A program made the position numbers and the translations under genes. The notes under the pieces were generated by a model, which saw only the letters and a program-made list of their open reading frames with translations, was not told the origin of the DNA and made no database searches. This document shows positions 33,866 to 42,125 of a stretch of DNA of 64,000 nucleotides, piece by piece. This DNA comes from Winogradskya humida (lineage in GTDB: Bacteria > Actinomycetota > Actinomycetes > Mycobacteriales > Micromonosporaceae), in the NCBI RefSeq assembly GCF_016862215.1, contig NZ_BOMN01000022.1, positions 1 through 64,000 on the forward strand. Direction: 5' to 3'. Position 1 is the first letter of the stretch. Each line of letters opens with the position of its first letter.

Positions 33866-34127
33866 TGGTCCGGTATGCCGCCCACTGAGAGGTCCAGGCA
33901 GCGAGGTCGAGCATCCAACCCGCGTTCGCCCCGCCGACTTCGCCGCCCATTTCTCCCCAGTCGGCAATCCGCAGACCGCGCGGGGTCACGATCAGGTTGG
34001 CCGGCCCGAGATCGGTGTGCACAAGCGTGGTGCCGTCCATCGCGGGATGCTCGAACCCGAGCCGCCCCGCCGGACTGAACAGCGACACGTCGGGCGCTGG
34101 GCAGCAGGATTTCGCCGCGGGTCCGGG
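33813..34127 (-). pseudogene. C-terminal remnant of an aminoglycoside phosphotransferase-like kinase
   Basis: This frame, open from the neighbouring stop at 34128, contains TTLVHTDLGPANLIVTPRG then LRIADWGE. These are the catalytic HxDLxxxN loop and the DxD/E metal motif of APH/choline kinases, followed by GWMLDLAAW. The N-terminal nucleotide-binding lobe is missing, since the BtuF-like gene occupies that place. The 3' end runs into the convergent gene. It reads as a truncated fragment left after rearrangement. Confidence 0.6.
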
Positions 34128-35009
34128 TCACATACGGTGGATGGTTCCCTCCGGGGCGGGCGGGACCACGTCCGGGTGCAGGATGGCGGCGATTGCTTCG
34201 ATGCCGTTGATCAGGCGGGGGCCGGGGCGGACCACCAGGGCGTCGCCGTCGATGGCCCAGACCTCGGCGTCGGGGAAGTGGGGCGCTACCAGGGCGGCCT
34301 GTGAGACCGCGCCGGCCAGGTGGAAGCCGCAGGGGGTGACCAGGACGATGTCGGGGCGGGCGGCGATCAGCGTAGGCCAGGTTGTTTCGATCGAGCGTTG
34401 GCCGGGGCGGGCCGATACCGGGTTGCCGCCCGCGGCGGTGATCAGGTTGGGGACCCAGTGGCCACCCGAGAACGGCGGGTCCACCCATTCGACGATGGCC
34501 ACGCGGGGGCGCCGGCGGCCCTCGACGGCGGTGGCGATCGCGGCCAGTCGTGCCCGTAGGTCCGCGACCAGGCTTGCCGCCCGTGCGGGGACCCCGGCTC
34601 GCCGGCCGACCTCGGTGATCGTGGCGAGCACGTCGTCCAGGGTGTGCGGGTCGAGGGACAGCACATCCGAGTGGCAGCCGAGATGGTCGAGGGCGTCCTC
34701 GACGTGGTCCGAGGGGAGGGCGCACACGCGGCACAGGTCCTGCGTCAGGATCAGCTCGGGGTTCAGCTCCGCCAGGGCTCCGGCGTGCAGGGTGTAGAGG
34801 TCCTCGCCCGCCGCCATGCGGCCCTTCACATACGCGTCGATCTCTCCGGGGGTCATGCCGCGCGTGTCTCTCCCGCCGACGACCACTGCCTTGTCGGTAC
34901 GCGCTGACGGCGGCTCGTCGCACTCGAACGTGACGCCTACGAGGTCGTTGCCGAGGCCGAGGGCGTACACGATCTCGGTGGCGGAGGGGAGCAGCGAGAC
35001 CAGGCGCAC
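34128..35009 (-). CDS. BtuF-like helical-backbone metal/cobalamin-binding protein, no signal peptide
   Basis: 293 residues starting GTG-encoded MRLVSLLPSATEIVYALGLGNDLVGVTFECD, the conserved N-terminus of the periplasmic-binding TroA/BtuF fold. It continues with LILTQDLCRVCALP and IVEWVDPPFSGGHWVPNLITAAGG. Proteins in this subgroup lack the export signal of true ABC-transporter binding proteins, and no permease or ATPase is adjacent. A cytoplasmic cobinamide- or cobalamin-binding role is possible, though the ligand is unproven. Confidence 0.82.
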   Translation of the reverse strand: MRLVSLLPSATEIVYALGLGNDLVGVTFECDEPPSARTDKAVVVGGRDTRGMTPGEIDAYVKGRMAAGEDLYTLHAGALAELNPELILTQDLCRVCALPSDHVEDALDHLGCHSDVLSLDPHTLDDVLATITEVGRRAGVPARAASLVADLRARLAAIATAVEGRRRPRVAIVEWVDPPFSGGHWVPNLITAAGGNPVSARPGQRSIETTWPTLIAARPDIVLVTPCGFHLAGAVSQAALVAPHFPDAEVWAIDGDALVVRPGPRLINGIEAIAAILHPDVVPPAPEGTIHRM

Positions 35010-35095
35010 ACCGGCGAGCCTATCCCCGGCAAGGTGTGGCTGGGCTGCGGGGACCGCGCTGTACTCGTACTCATCCGCGATGCCTGGGAGGGCCT

Positions 35096-35971
35096 GTGAA
35101 CGACATCAAGCTGGGCGACGTGACCGTGATGCGGGTCGAGGAGAGCGACGGGCCGATCATGCCGGCCGGGGCGTTCTTCCCGGATCTGCCGGCGGCGGCG
35201 TGGGAGGAGCAGCGGGCGGTGCTCGTGCCCGAGCATCTGGACGGGGAGATGGTGCGGGCGGCTATGCAGACGTGGGTGCTGCGTAGTGAGGGGCGGACCG
35301 TGCTGATCGATACCGCCGTGGGTAATGACAAGGTGCGGCCGGCTGTTGCGGCGTGGGACCACCTGGATGTCGACTTTCTGGGACGGCTCGCCGCTGTGGG
35401 CGTACACCCGGATGATGTTGACCTGGTGGTGAACACGCATCTGCATGTCGATCATGTCGGGTGGAACACGCGGCTCGTCGGCGGGGAATGGGTGCCGACG
35501 TTTCCGAATGCGACCTACCTGATGCCCGAGGTGGACTTCGCGTACTGGAACCCGGCGAACAACCCGGCGATCGCGGGCGGGGTCAACGAGAACGCGTACG
35601 CGGACAGCATCGCCCCCGTGCACGCGGCGGGGCAGGTGCGGTTGTGGCGGGACGCGTACCGGATCGACGGGAATCTGCGGCTGGAGGCCGCGCCCGGGCA
35701 CACACCGGGGCATGGTGTGATCGTGCTGGAGTCAGGTGGTGACAAGGCGCTGTTCGCGGCGGACATCATGCACACGCCGTTGCAACTGCCGCACCCGGAA
35801 CACGCCAGCTGCTTCTGCGACGATCCGGCGCAGGCGCTGACCACCCGGCGCAGGCTGCTCGACTGGGCCGCCGACAACCGCGCCCTGGTGCTTCCCGCCC
35901 ACTTCAGCGGTGCGCACGCCCTGGAGATCGAGCGGGCAGGTGGCGCGTACGCGGTCAAGAACTGGGCGTAA
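35096..35971 (+). CDS. Metallo-beta-lactamase-fold hydrolase
   Basis: 291 residues from the GTG at 35096, with GGGAGG four bases ahead. The zinc motif THLHVDHVGWN (HxHxDH), the later EAAPGHTPGHG and ADIMHTP provide the expected ligands, with the last His in VLPAHF. The family includes lactonases and other small-molecule hydrolases. The substrate is unknown, and the gene stands alone, divergent from the BtuF-like gene. Confidence 0.9.
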   Translation: MNDIKLGDVTVMRVEESDGPIMPAGAFFPDLPAAAWEEQRAVLVPEHLDGEMVRAAMQTWVLRSEGRTVLIDTAVGNDKVRPAVAAWDHLDVDFLGRLAAVGVHPDDVDLVVNTHLHVDHVGWNTRLVGGEWVPTFPNATYLMPEVDFAYWNPANNPAIAGGVNENAYADSIAPVHAAGQVRLWRDAYRIDGNLRLEAAPGHTPGHGVIVLESGGDKALFAADIMHTPLQLPHPEHASCFCDDPAQALTTRRRLLDWAADNRALVLPAHFSGAHALEIERAGGAYAVKNWA

Positions 35972-36018
35972 CCGCGTCGTTCACCTGAAATTCACACCGG
36001 ACATGCCAGGGTCGGCGG

Positions 36019-36393
36019 GTGCCACTTCCCGATCTTGCGTCCTACAGCCCTCATCGGACGGTTCTGAACGCCGCATTCGAGGGGGTCAGCGTGCCCGGTC
36101 TGCGCGCGGAGTTCTTCCATCGCAGCGAGGGGGAGCGGACCGCCTCGGTGGGACGGTACTCACTGGGCGGGCAGTACCTGCTGATGGCGTGGGGCTGGAC
36201 CGATGAGGAGCATTGTTCCTGGTCGTCGGTCCGGGACCCGGCCGGGTTCTGGCATCCCGAGCGCGCGGGCCACCCGGTGGTGCGGATCCTGCGGGCGGGC
36301 CCGGGGCCGGACGCGCCCGTGACCGGGATGGCCGTGCGGGCGCCGTCCGGCGAATGGGTCACGGCCGACCGGGGGCCGGTGCCGGTGCGGTGA
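36019..36393 (+). CDS. Small hypothetical protein, 124 aa
   Basis: It starts with GTG and reads MPLPDLASYSPHRTVLNAAFEGVSVPGLRAEFFHRSEGERTASVGRYSL, then several Trp-rich beta strands (LLMAWGWTDEEHCSW). There is no signal peptide or membrane segment. I do not recognise the family. Codon usage matches neighbours, and a bidirectional terminator follows. Confidence 0.55.
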   Translation: MPLPDLASYSPHRTVLNAAFEGVSVPGLRAEFFHRSEGERTASVGRYSLGGQYLLMAWGWTDEEHCSWSSVRDPAGFWHPERAGHPVVRILRAGPGPDAPVTGMAVRAPSGEWVTADRGPVPVR

Positions 36394-36406
36394 GCATGAA
36401 AGTTGG

Positions 36407-36438
36407 CGCGCCGGCTTTCCCCCGTGGAAGCCGGCGCG
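36407..36438. terminator. Bidirectional hairpin between convergent genes
   Basis: An 11-base perfect stem (36407-36417 with 36428-36438; core GCGCCGGCTT/AAGCCGGCGC) with a 10-base loop. It sits 14 bp after the 36393 stop and 66 bp after the stop of the gene on the other strand, so it can serve both. Confidence 0.65.
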
Positions 36439-36503
36439 GCCCTTGATCATCGTCGCGGGCGGAGGCAGGCGCTGGGCATCGGCCCGCAGGTCCCTCTAAC
36501 GGG

Positions 36504-37298
36504 CTACAGCACCGGCGCCGACCGGGACAGGTTGCGCGCGATGAGGTCGAACGCCGCCGGGAGGCAGGTGCTCCAGTAGCCGTAGTTGTGCCGGCCGTCG
36601 GCGTACGTCGCGGTGACCAGCGGCAGGACCTCCTGCAGCGCCTTCACGTGGTCCAGGAAACCGTCGTCCTCGCCGCACCAGAGCCCGACGGGCACTTCTC
36701 GCAGCGTGCCTGCCTGCACGAACACGTCGTCACCCGCGCTGACGGCGGGGGAGAGGGCGGCGACGGCGGTGACGAAGCCGGGGAACCGCTCCGCGAGCAG
36801 CAGCGACCCGTACCCGCCCATCGACCAGCCCAGCGCCCCGAACGACTCCGTGGCGAACCCGAGATCCTCGCACCAGCGCGGGATCTCCTCGTGCACCATC
36901 TTCTGCGGGTCGTCGTCGCCGTTCGGGCGCCACGCGAGCCGGTCACCGGTCGCGCCGGCGAGCACGAACGGCGGATTGCCGCGGCGCACGGAATCGGTCA
37001 CGAATCTGCCCAGGCCCATGGCGGGGAAGTCCGCCGCGACCTTCGACCCGCCGTGCAGCACAAGGCACACCGGGAGGCCCTTCCCGTCACCGTGCCCCTC
37101 GGGAACGGCCGTGTAGAAGTCGACGGTTCGCCCCCGGGCCCGCGACTTGTGCTTGACCAGGCGCTCGTCGCCGACCGGTGCGTCCGGGATCACCGGCTCG
37201 GCGGCGGTCATCCTCGACCGCGCGTACCCACCCGCGGCCACCACGGCCCCGGCCGCGGCGACCGCGCCGGCGCCGGTCAGCAAAGTTCGTCTTCTCAT
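36504..37298 (-). CDS. Exported esterase-like alpha/beta-hydrolase
   Basis: 264 residues from the ATG at 37298. A twin-arginine type leader MRRRTLLTGAGAVAAAGAVVAAG predicts export. The fold resembles antigen-85/esterase-D enzymes: VCLVLHGGSK, GWSMGGYGSLLLAERFP with the nucleophile serine, WCGEDDGFLDHV with the acid, and GRHNYGYWST with the histidine. The substrate is unknown. It is convergent to the small hypothetical gene and upstream of no obvious partner. Confidence 0.85.
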   Translation of the reverse strand: MRRRTLLTGAGAVAAAGAVVAAGGYARSRMTAAEPVIPDAPVGDERLVKHKSRARGRTVDFYTAVPEGHGDGKGLPVCLVLHGGSKVAADFPAMGLGRFVTDSVRRGNPPFVLAGATGDRLAWRPNGDDDPQKMVHEEIPRWCEDLGFATESFGALGWSMGGYGSLLLAERFPGFVTAVAALSPAVSAGDDVFVQAGTLREVPVGLWCGEDDGFLDHVKALQEVLPLVTATYADGRHNYGYWSTCLPAAFDLIARNLSRSAPVL

Positions 37299-37335
37299 CG
37301 TCGTGAACAACGCCGCGACCGCACCGGCGTGACGA

Positions 37336-38229
37336 TCACAGCAGAAGCTCGGCCAGCCGGTGCACCGCCGGGTTCGTCGAATCCTTCGGGTACGCGAGGG
37401 CGATGTCGACCGTCGGCGTCGGCGCGGCGAACCGGCGCAGGCACAACCCGGGCATCGTCAGCGCCCGCGCCCGTCCCTCCGGCACCGCGGCGATCACGGC
37501 GCCCCCGGCGACGGCCCGCAGCAGCTGCTCGTCGTCGGGCTCGTGATGGGCCAGCCGGAAACCGCCGTCCGGCCACACCTGCGCGATGATCCTGTCGTAC
37601 ATCCCGGGCCCGTTCTCCCGGGGCCACATCACCGCGGGCTCCCCGGCGATGTCGGCCCGCTGGATCCGCCGGCACTGCGCCAGCGGGTGCCGCCGCGGCA
37701 CGGCCAGCAGCAACTCCTCCCGGTCGACATGCCGGCACGCCAGCGCGGGCTCATCGATCGGCGGCCGCACGAACGCCGCGTCGAACCGCCCGGCCAGCAG
37801 CCCCGCGACGTTCGGCGCCGTCCACGCGGTCTCCGCGACGACCTCGATCTGCGGATGCAACTCCCGGAACCGCCCGATCAGGGCATCAACCCGCCCACCC
37901 CGTGCCGACCTCGTGTACGCCAGCCGCAGCCGCCCCTCCCGCCCGCCAACCGCCGCCCGTATCCGCGCCAGCCCCGCATCCACATCGGCCAGCAATCGCC
38001 GCGCCTCGGCGGCGACCAGCCGGCCCACCTCGCTCAGCGAACACCCCCGGGCATCGCGCCGGACCAGCTCGGCACCGAGTTGCCGTTCGAGGGCCCGGAT
38101 CTGCTGACTCAATGCCGGCTGGGTCAGGTGCAACAGTGCGGCGGCCCGGGTGAAATGCAGCTCCTCGGCGAGCACCACGAACGACCTCAGACGGTCCAGG
38201 TCCACTCCGGGCGTACGCGCATCTTCCAT
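37336..38229 (-). CDS. LysR-family transcriptional regulator
   Basis: 297 residues. The N-terminal winged helix is canonical: LRSFVVLAEELHFTRAAALLHLTQPALSQQIRALERQLGAELVRRDARG. A periplasmic-binding-type effector domain follows. It is transcribed divergently from the D-amino-acid-oxidase-like gene, the usual arrangement for LysR control of a neighbour, and a matching LysR box lies between them. Confidence 0.93.
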   Translation of the reverse strand: MEDARTPGVDLDRLRSFVVLAEELHFTRAAALLHLTQPALSQQIRALERQLGAELVRRDARGCSLSEVGRLVAAEARRLLADVDAGLARIRAAVGGREGRLRLAYTRSARGGRVDALIGRFRELHPQIEVVAETAWTAPNVAGLLAGRFDAAFVRPPIDEPALACRHVDREELLLAVPRRHPLAQCRRIQRADIAGEPAVMWPRENGPGMYDRIIAQVWPDGGFRLAHHEPDDEQLLRAVAGGAVIAAVPEGRARALTMPGLCLRRFAAPTPTVDIALAYPKDSTNPAVHRLAELLL

Positions 38230-38257
38230 GCCGTGAGCCTAGATGCGCAGGTGGATC

Positions 38258-38284
38258 GTGGTGATAGCCGTTTCTTATGACCAC
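38258..38284. promoter_or_regulatory. LysR box (ATA-N9-TAT, T-N11-A)
   Basis: An inverted repeat GTGGTGATA-gccgtttct-TATGACCAC with nine-base arms, one mismatch and a nine-base spacer. It contains the T-N11-A core of LysR recognition sites. It lies 29 bp before the regulator start and 46 bp before the oxidase start, the usual place for a recognition-binding site controlling both. Confidence 0.75.
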
Positions 38285-38329
38285 TGCGGCGACAACTATT
38301 GGCCAACCCGCCCACCCCGCCCGAACGAT

Positions 38330-39235
38330 ATGTCCATGACAGAAGTGACAGTCCTCGGCGCCGGCATCATCGGCCTGACCGCCGCCGTCCGCCTCCAGCA
38401 ACGCGGCGCCCAGGTCACCGTCGTCCACGACACCGCCACCCTGGACACGGTCTCCGCGGTGGCGGCCGCCGTCTGGTATCCCACCCACACCGACCCGCAG
38501 CCCCGCGTCCGCGACTGGACGCACCGCACCTACACCGAGTTCCTGCGCCAGGCCGACGCGGGCGTGCCGGGGGTGCTGCTCCGGCGTACCCGGATGCTGG
38601 TGCGCGCCGACCTGCCCTGGTGGGCCCCGCCGGACGCGACCCTCACCGCCCACGAGCTGCGTTTCACCGCACCACTGGCCGAGATGGACATCTACCTGCC
38701 CTGGCTGCGCGACCGGATCGTCGACGCGGGCGGCCGCTTCGTCCGCCGCCACGTCGACGACCCGGCCCTTCTCCTGAGCGAAACCCCGGTGGTGGTCAAT
38801 GCGACGGGCCTGGCCGCGGCCGACAAGGACCTTTATCCGGTACGCGGCCAGATCGTCCTCGTCACCAACCCCGGCCTGCACGAATCCGTCCGCGACGAAC
38901 ACAACCCAGCCGGCATCACGTACGTCCACCCCCGCCGCCACGACGTCGTCCTGGGCGGCACGTTCGAGGAGAACCGCGCGGACACCGACCCGGACCCCCA
39001 GGAATCGGCGGCCATCGTCGCCCGCTGCACAGCCCTGGTCCCCGCCCTGCGCGAAACCCGCACCCTCACCACCCGCATCGGCCTGCGCCCCGCCCGCCAC
39101 GGCGGCCCCCGCGTCGAAGCGGTCACCACGGCCCGCGGCCGCATCATCCACGCGTACGGTCACGGCGGCGCCGGCATGACCATGTCCTGGGGCTGCGCCG
39201 ACGAGATCGCCTCCCTCGCCCTCGGGGTGGGGTGA
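38330..39235 (+). CDS. D-amino-acid-oxidase-like FAD enzyme
   Basis: 301 residues from the ATG at 38330 (another ATG two codons on). The dinucleotide-binding motif VTVLGAGIIGLTAAVRLQQRG opens the protein. It continues with AAVWYP, VVVNATGLAA, the FAD/substrate region GITYVHPRRHDVVLGGT and the C-terminal IHAYGHGGAGMTMSWG of DAO enzymes. It would oxidatively deaminate a D-amino acid to the keto acid with release of peroxide; the side-chain preference is unknown. The LysR gene next to it likely regulates it. The last 76 bp overlap the antisense hxsC end. Confidence 0.88.
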   Translation: MSMTEVTVLGAGIIGLTAAVRLQQRGAQVTVVHDTATLDTVSAVAAAVWYPTHTDPQPRVRDWTHRTYTEFLRQADAGVPGVLLRRTRMLVRADLPWWAPPDATLTAHELRFTAPLAEMDIYLPWLRDRIVDAGGRFVRRHVDDPALLLSETPVVVNATGLAAADKDLYPVRGQIVLVTNPGLHESVRDEHNPAGITYVHPRRHDVVLGGTFEENRADTDPDPQESAAIVARCTALVPALRETRTLTTRIGLRPARHGGPRVEAVTTARGRIIHAYGHGGAGMTMSWGCADEIASLALGVG

Positions 39236-40347
39236 GGGATGGCCGCGATGTGGTCACTGTGGCGGTGTTTCGCCGACGAGGCGAACAACCCGCCGCAAGC
39301 CTCCTGAACCGAGCACGACATGCACGCCGAGAGGTATTCGTTTTTCCAATCGCTGATCGACCGGACCGCGAGCGGCCATACCCGGCGTGGGAGGACACAG
39401 AGCTGATGGTTGTAAATATCGGTGCGGATGCCCGCATGGCGGAGTAGCAGCGCGGCTTCCGCGAGTTCATTGCGGTACTCGTACGGATCGGTCCAGACCT
39501 CAGCGAGGTTTGCCCGGGCGAGGCCCGTCATCTCCAGTCCCATGAGCGCGACCTTCTCGACGAAGGGCAGGTTGCGCGCGATGAAGCCGGCTATCTCCAC
39601 GATCGCGGGTGCGGTGTTCTTCTGGAGAACCACGCGGATCTCGATGCGTTGACGGTGCTGTGCCAGTGCGAGAATTCCCGACACTGTCTCGTCGAACGCT
39701 CCACGGGCTTGGACGACGTAGTCATGCAAGGAGGGCTCGGCGCCGAACAGGGGAATGCCCACCATGAGCCGTGGATTCCTGACGCTTGCGTACTCGGCGG
39801 TGAAACCCGGATCCGCGAAGCGCCTGCCGTTCGAGAGAAGGTGGAACTCGGTATCGGGCAGGCACTGCGTCGCGGTACGCAGCAGGGAGACGAGCCCACT
39901 GCCGTAGAGAGTCGGCTCGCCGCCGGTAAATCCCAGTTCATGGGCGGTCGGCGGGAGCATGCGGACCAGTGCGGAGGCGCGGCGCAACAACCGTGAGTCG
40001 TCGCGCTCCTTGGGCGGCTGGGAACACATGAGGCAATAGTTGTCGCAGCGCTCGGTCAGCAGGAGGCTGTTGTGCCGGGACCGGGCCCGCCACAGCACCT
40101 CGATCCGCCTGCCGTCCGGCGAGACAGCGATGATGTCGCCGCCGTCCAGATGATCGAGGTGAGGAGGCAGTACGACGGTGTTCGGGCCCGCATCGCCGCC
40201 CGACCGCACCACGTTCAGGGTTCCACCACCGGAGCCGATGACGGCCTCGTCCGGGCCGGGTATCTTGTCGCTCACCAGGCGCCAGAGTTCCCGGGTGAGC
40301 GGCCGGTCAAGGGTGGCCGAGAGCGCCCGGCCGCGCAGCGAGATCAT
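39160..40347 (-). CDS. hxsC: His-Xaa-Ser system radical SAM maturase HxsC
   Basis: 395 residues. The ATG at 40347 overlaps the hxsB stop (ATGA). An N-terminal 90-residue region precedes the radical SAM cluster motif CDNYCLMC, then FTGGEPTLYGSG and a C-terminal cysteine pattern CMSCSVQEACGGLF. Domain order and the ending CGGlFaSS fit the HxsC family. In this system HxsB and HxsC are thought to modify the His-x-Ser repeats of HxsA; the chemistry is unknown to me. After the usual family end it carries about 25 extra residues encoded antisense to the oxidase gene, so the stop may have shifted. Confidence 0.85.
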   Translation of the reverse strand: MISLRGRALSATLDRPLTRELWRLVSDKIPGPDEAVIGSGGGTLNVVRSGGDAGPNTVVLPPHLDHLDGGDIIAVSPDGRRIEVLWRARSRHNSLLLTERCDNYCLMCSQPPKERDDSRLLRRASALVRMLPPTAHELGFTGGEPTLYGSGLVSLLRTATQCLPDTEFHLLSNGRRFADPGFTAEYASVRNPRLMVGIPLFGAEPSLHDYVVQARGAFDETVSGILALAQHRQRIEIRVVLQKNTAPAIVEIAGFIARNLPFVEKVALMGLEMTGLARANLAEVWTDPYEYRNELAEAALLLRHAGIRTDIYNHQLCVLPRRVWPLAVRSISDWKNEYLSACMSCSVQEACGGLFASSAKHRHSDHIAAIPHPTPRAREAISSAQPQDMVMPAPP

Positions 40348-41789
40348 CTGGCCGCCCAGGCGTGGAACAGCTCCCGCGCGTGCGGGTCCGCTGTGTAGCG
40401 GTCGAGCAGGTATCGGAAGACCGCCATGTTGCGGTTGCAGAATGCCGACTCAGGCTTACGCCCGACAGGGTCACCCGTAGTCGCGTGATGGAACACCGGG
40501 TCGGCACCACACCAGCGTTCGAACGCGCAGTCCGAGCATTGCGGCGCGCTGCCCGTGTAGGACTCCTCCAACGGGTCCAGCAGTGCTGCGCCGGTCATCA
40601 GGGTGTCGTACGAGTCCTCTGCGAGATCGCCGAGGCGGAACGTCATGTCGCCGTTCTCCGCGAGCATGCGTCCTTCGTCGGAGGCGTACACCGCTCCGTC
40701 GTAGTTGTAGAGCAACGCGGCGATGCCGATTCCCGCGGGCGAGGTGAGGTCGACATAGCCGGGGTTCGCATTCGTCAGCATCTTCTTGAGCACCAGCGCC
40801 GAGTACGTCTCCACGACCGGTGTTCCTCGCGCGTTCAGCTCCAGGATGTAGTCCATGCCCTCCCGGTAGAAGTCGATCCAGGCCGCCATGTCGTAGGCGC
40901 GGCGCTGCCGGGGACGCAGGGCGAATCCGTATGGCGACACGGGGCGCAGGAAAATATCGTGGAAGCCCTGCTCCAGGTAGCAGTCGATGATGTCGCGAAC
41001 TTTGCCGAGGCTCGCCGCCGTGGTCGTCATCAGTGCGCTCACCCGGTGATGCCCGAGCCGCTTCCTGATCCGGGTGACCCCGGCGATCGTCCGCTCCCAG
41101 CTGTCTCTCCCGGGGCGTGGCCGGTTTCCGTTGTGCAGATCCTGCGGCCCGTCGAGCGACGTCGAGAAGTACACGTCGTGCTCGTCCGCGAAATCGAGCA
41201 CCTCGTCGTCCAGGAGCGCCAGATTTGACGCGATGACGAACGCCAGCTGTCGTCCTTCATCACGGTTGCGGCGCTGCGCCTCCTGCGTCACCAGCCGGAC
41301 GATTTCCATGTTGAGCAGCGGTTCGCCGCCCTGGAACTCGAACTTCAGATGCGGGGACGGCGACCGGAACGCGGTTTCGACCGCGGCCACGGCGGTCTCG
41401 GCGGACATGTCGAACTCTGTCCGGGCCACCGTCCTGCGTGACACCTGGCAGTACCCGCAACTGTGCTCGCACCGCAGAGTCACGACGAACATGTGCAGCC
41501 CCGTGAAGTCGGCGAGGCGATGGTGCTGGGTCCGGTACTTGAGCGCGAGCAGCTCCACCGGCAACGTCTCGCCCCGCTGCCGGACCACGTGCTTCGCCCG
41601 CAGCGTCCGGAGCAGTGCGGGATCAGCGATCCGCAGATCCGCGAGTGCGGAGAACTCCGCTTCGGAGAGGAAGACGTGCTCGCCGACCATGTTGGTCACC
41701 AGGACCCGGCCGTCCGTCCAGCGTTCGAACCGGAAAGGAAGATGCTCGAGTGGTCCCGGCGCCGTTTCGAGGGTGAGCCGCTGCCTCAT
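40344..41789 (-). CDS. hxsB: His-Xaa-Ser system radical SAM maturase HxsB
   Basis: 481 residues. A 95-residue N-terminal recognition-like region is followed by the radical SAM motif CEHSCGYC (about 108-115), KFEFQGGEPLLN and FSTSLDGPQDLHNGNRP. A SPASM-like C-terminal cluster region has CSDCAFERWCGADP and a further cysteine in ESAFCNRNM. It is overlapped by hxsD upstream (41786-41789) and hxsC downstream. It belongs to the SPASM class that modifies ribosomal peptides; its substrate should be the HxsA protein two genes upstream. Confidence 0.88.
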   Translation of the reverse strand: MRQRLTLETAPGPLEHLPFRFERWTDGRVLVTNMVGEHVFLSEAEFSALADLRIADPALLRTLRAKHVVRQRGETLPVELLALKYRTQHHRLADFTGLHMFVVTLRCEHSCGYCQVSRRTVARTEFDMSAETAVAAVETAFRSPSPHLKFEFQGGEPLLNMEIVRLVTQEAQRRNRDEGRQLAFVIASNLALLDDEVLDFADEHDVYFSTSLDGPQDLHNGNRPRPGRDSWERTIAGVTRIRKRLGHHRVSALMTTTAASLGKVRDIIDCYLEQGFHDIFLRPVSPYGFALRPRQRRAYDMAAWIDFYREGMDYILELNARGTPVVETYSALVLKKMLTNANPGYVDLTSPAGIGIAALLYNYDGAVYASDEGRMLAENGDMTFRLGDLAEDSYDTLMTGAALLDPLEESYTGSAPQCSDCAFERWCGADPVFHHATTGDPVGRKPESAFCNRNMAVFRYLLDRYTADPHARELFHAWAAR

Positions 41790-42103
41790 GCCGCGGGGCC
41801 CGCCAGACCTGTCCGGGAGAAGGCAACCGACAGCACCAGGTTGCGCAGATCCTGCGTCTCGTCCCGGATCCGTGCGCGTAACACCTGATCGACGATCTCG
41901 GCGCGGAGATCGTGGATCGCGGATCCGAGGCGTTGCGGGTCGCGGGCGTAGACCCTGCAGACGAGCGTGTCACCGTTGCGGTCGAGCTCAACAGTGAGAA
42001 CGTCGCTGAATCGGTAGGCCGCGCGCTGGACTATGTCCGCGGGATGGGCCGCTGCATCGAGGGTGAGCACCGCATCCGGGCGGCCCGGCATGGAATCGGA
42101 CAT
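41786..42103 (-). CDS. hxsD: His-Xaa-Ser system protein HxsD
   Basis: 105 residues, small and soluble. It reads AAYRFSDVLTVELDRNGDTLVCRVYARDP then EIVDQVLRARIRDETQDLRNLVLSVAFSRTGL. The repeated beta strand/helix pattern and its position between hxsA and hxsB identify it as HxsD, the fourth constant member of the system. Its biochemical role is unknown; a peptide-recognition or chaperone role is inference. The start is 22 bp after the hxsA stop. Confidence 0.75.
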   Translation of the reverse strand: MSDSMPGRPDAVLTLDAAAHPADIVQRAAYRFSDVLTVELDRNGDTLVCRVYARDPQRLGSAIHDLRAEIVDQVLRARIRDETQDLRNLVLSVAFSRTGLAGPAA

Positions 42104-42125
42104 CTACTGGCTCCTGACCGGAACG

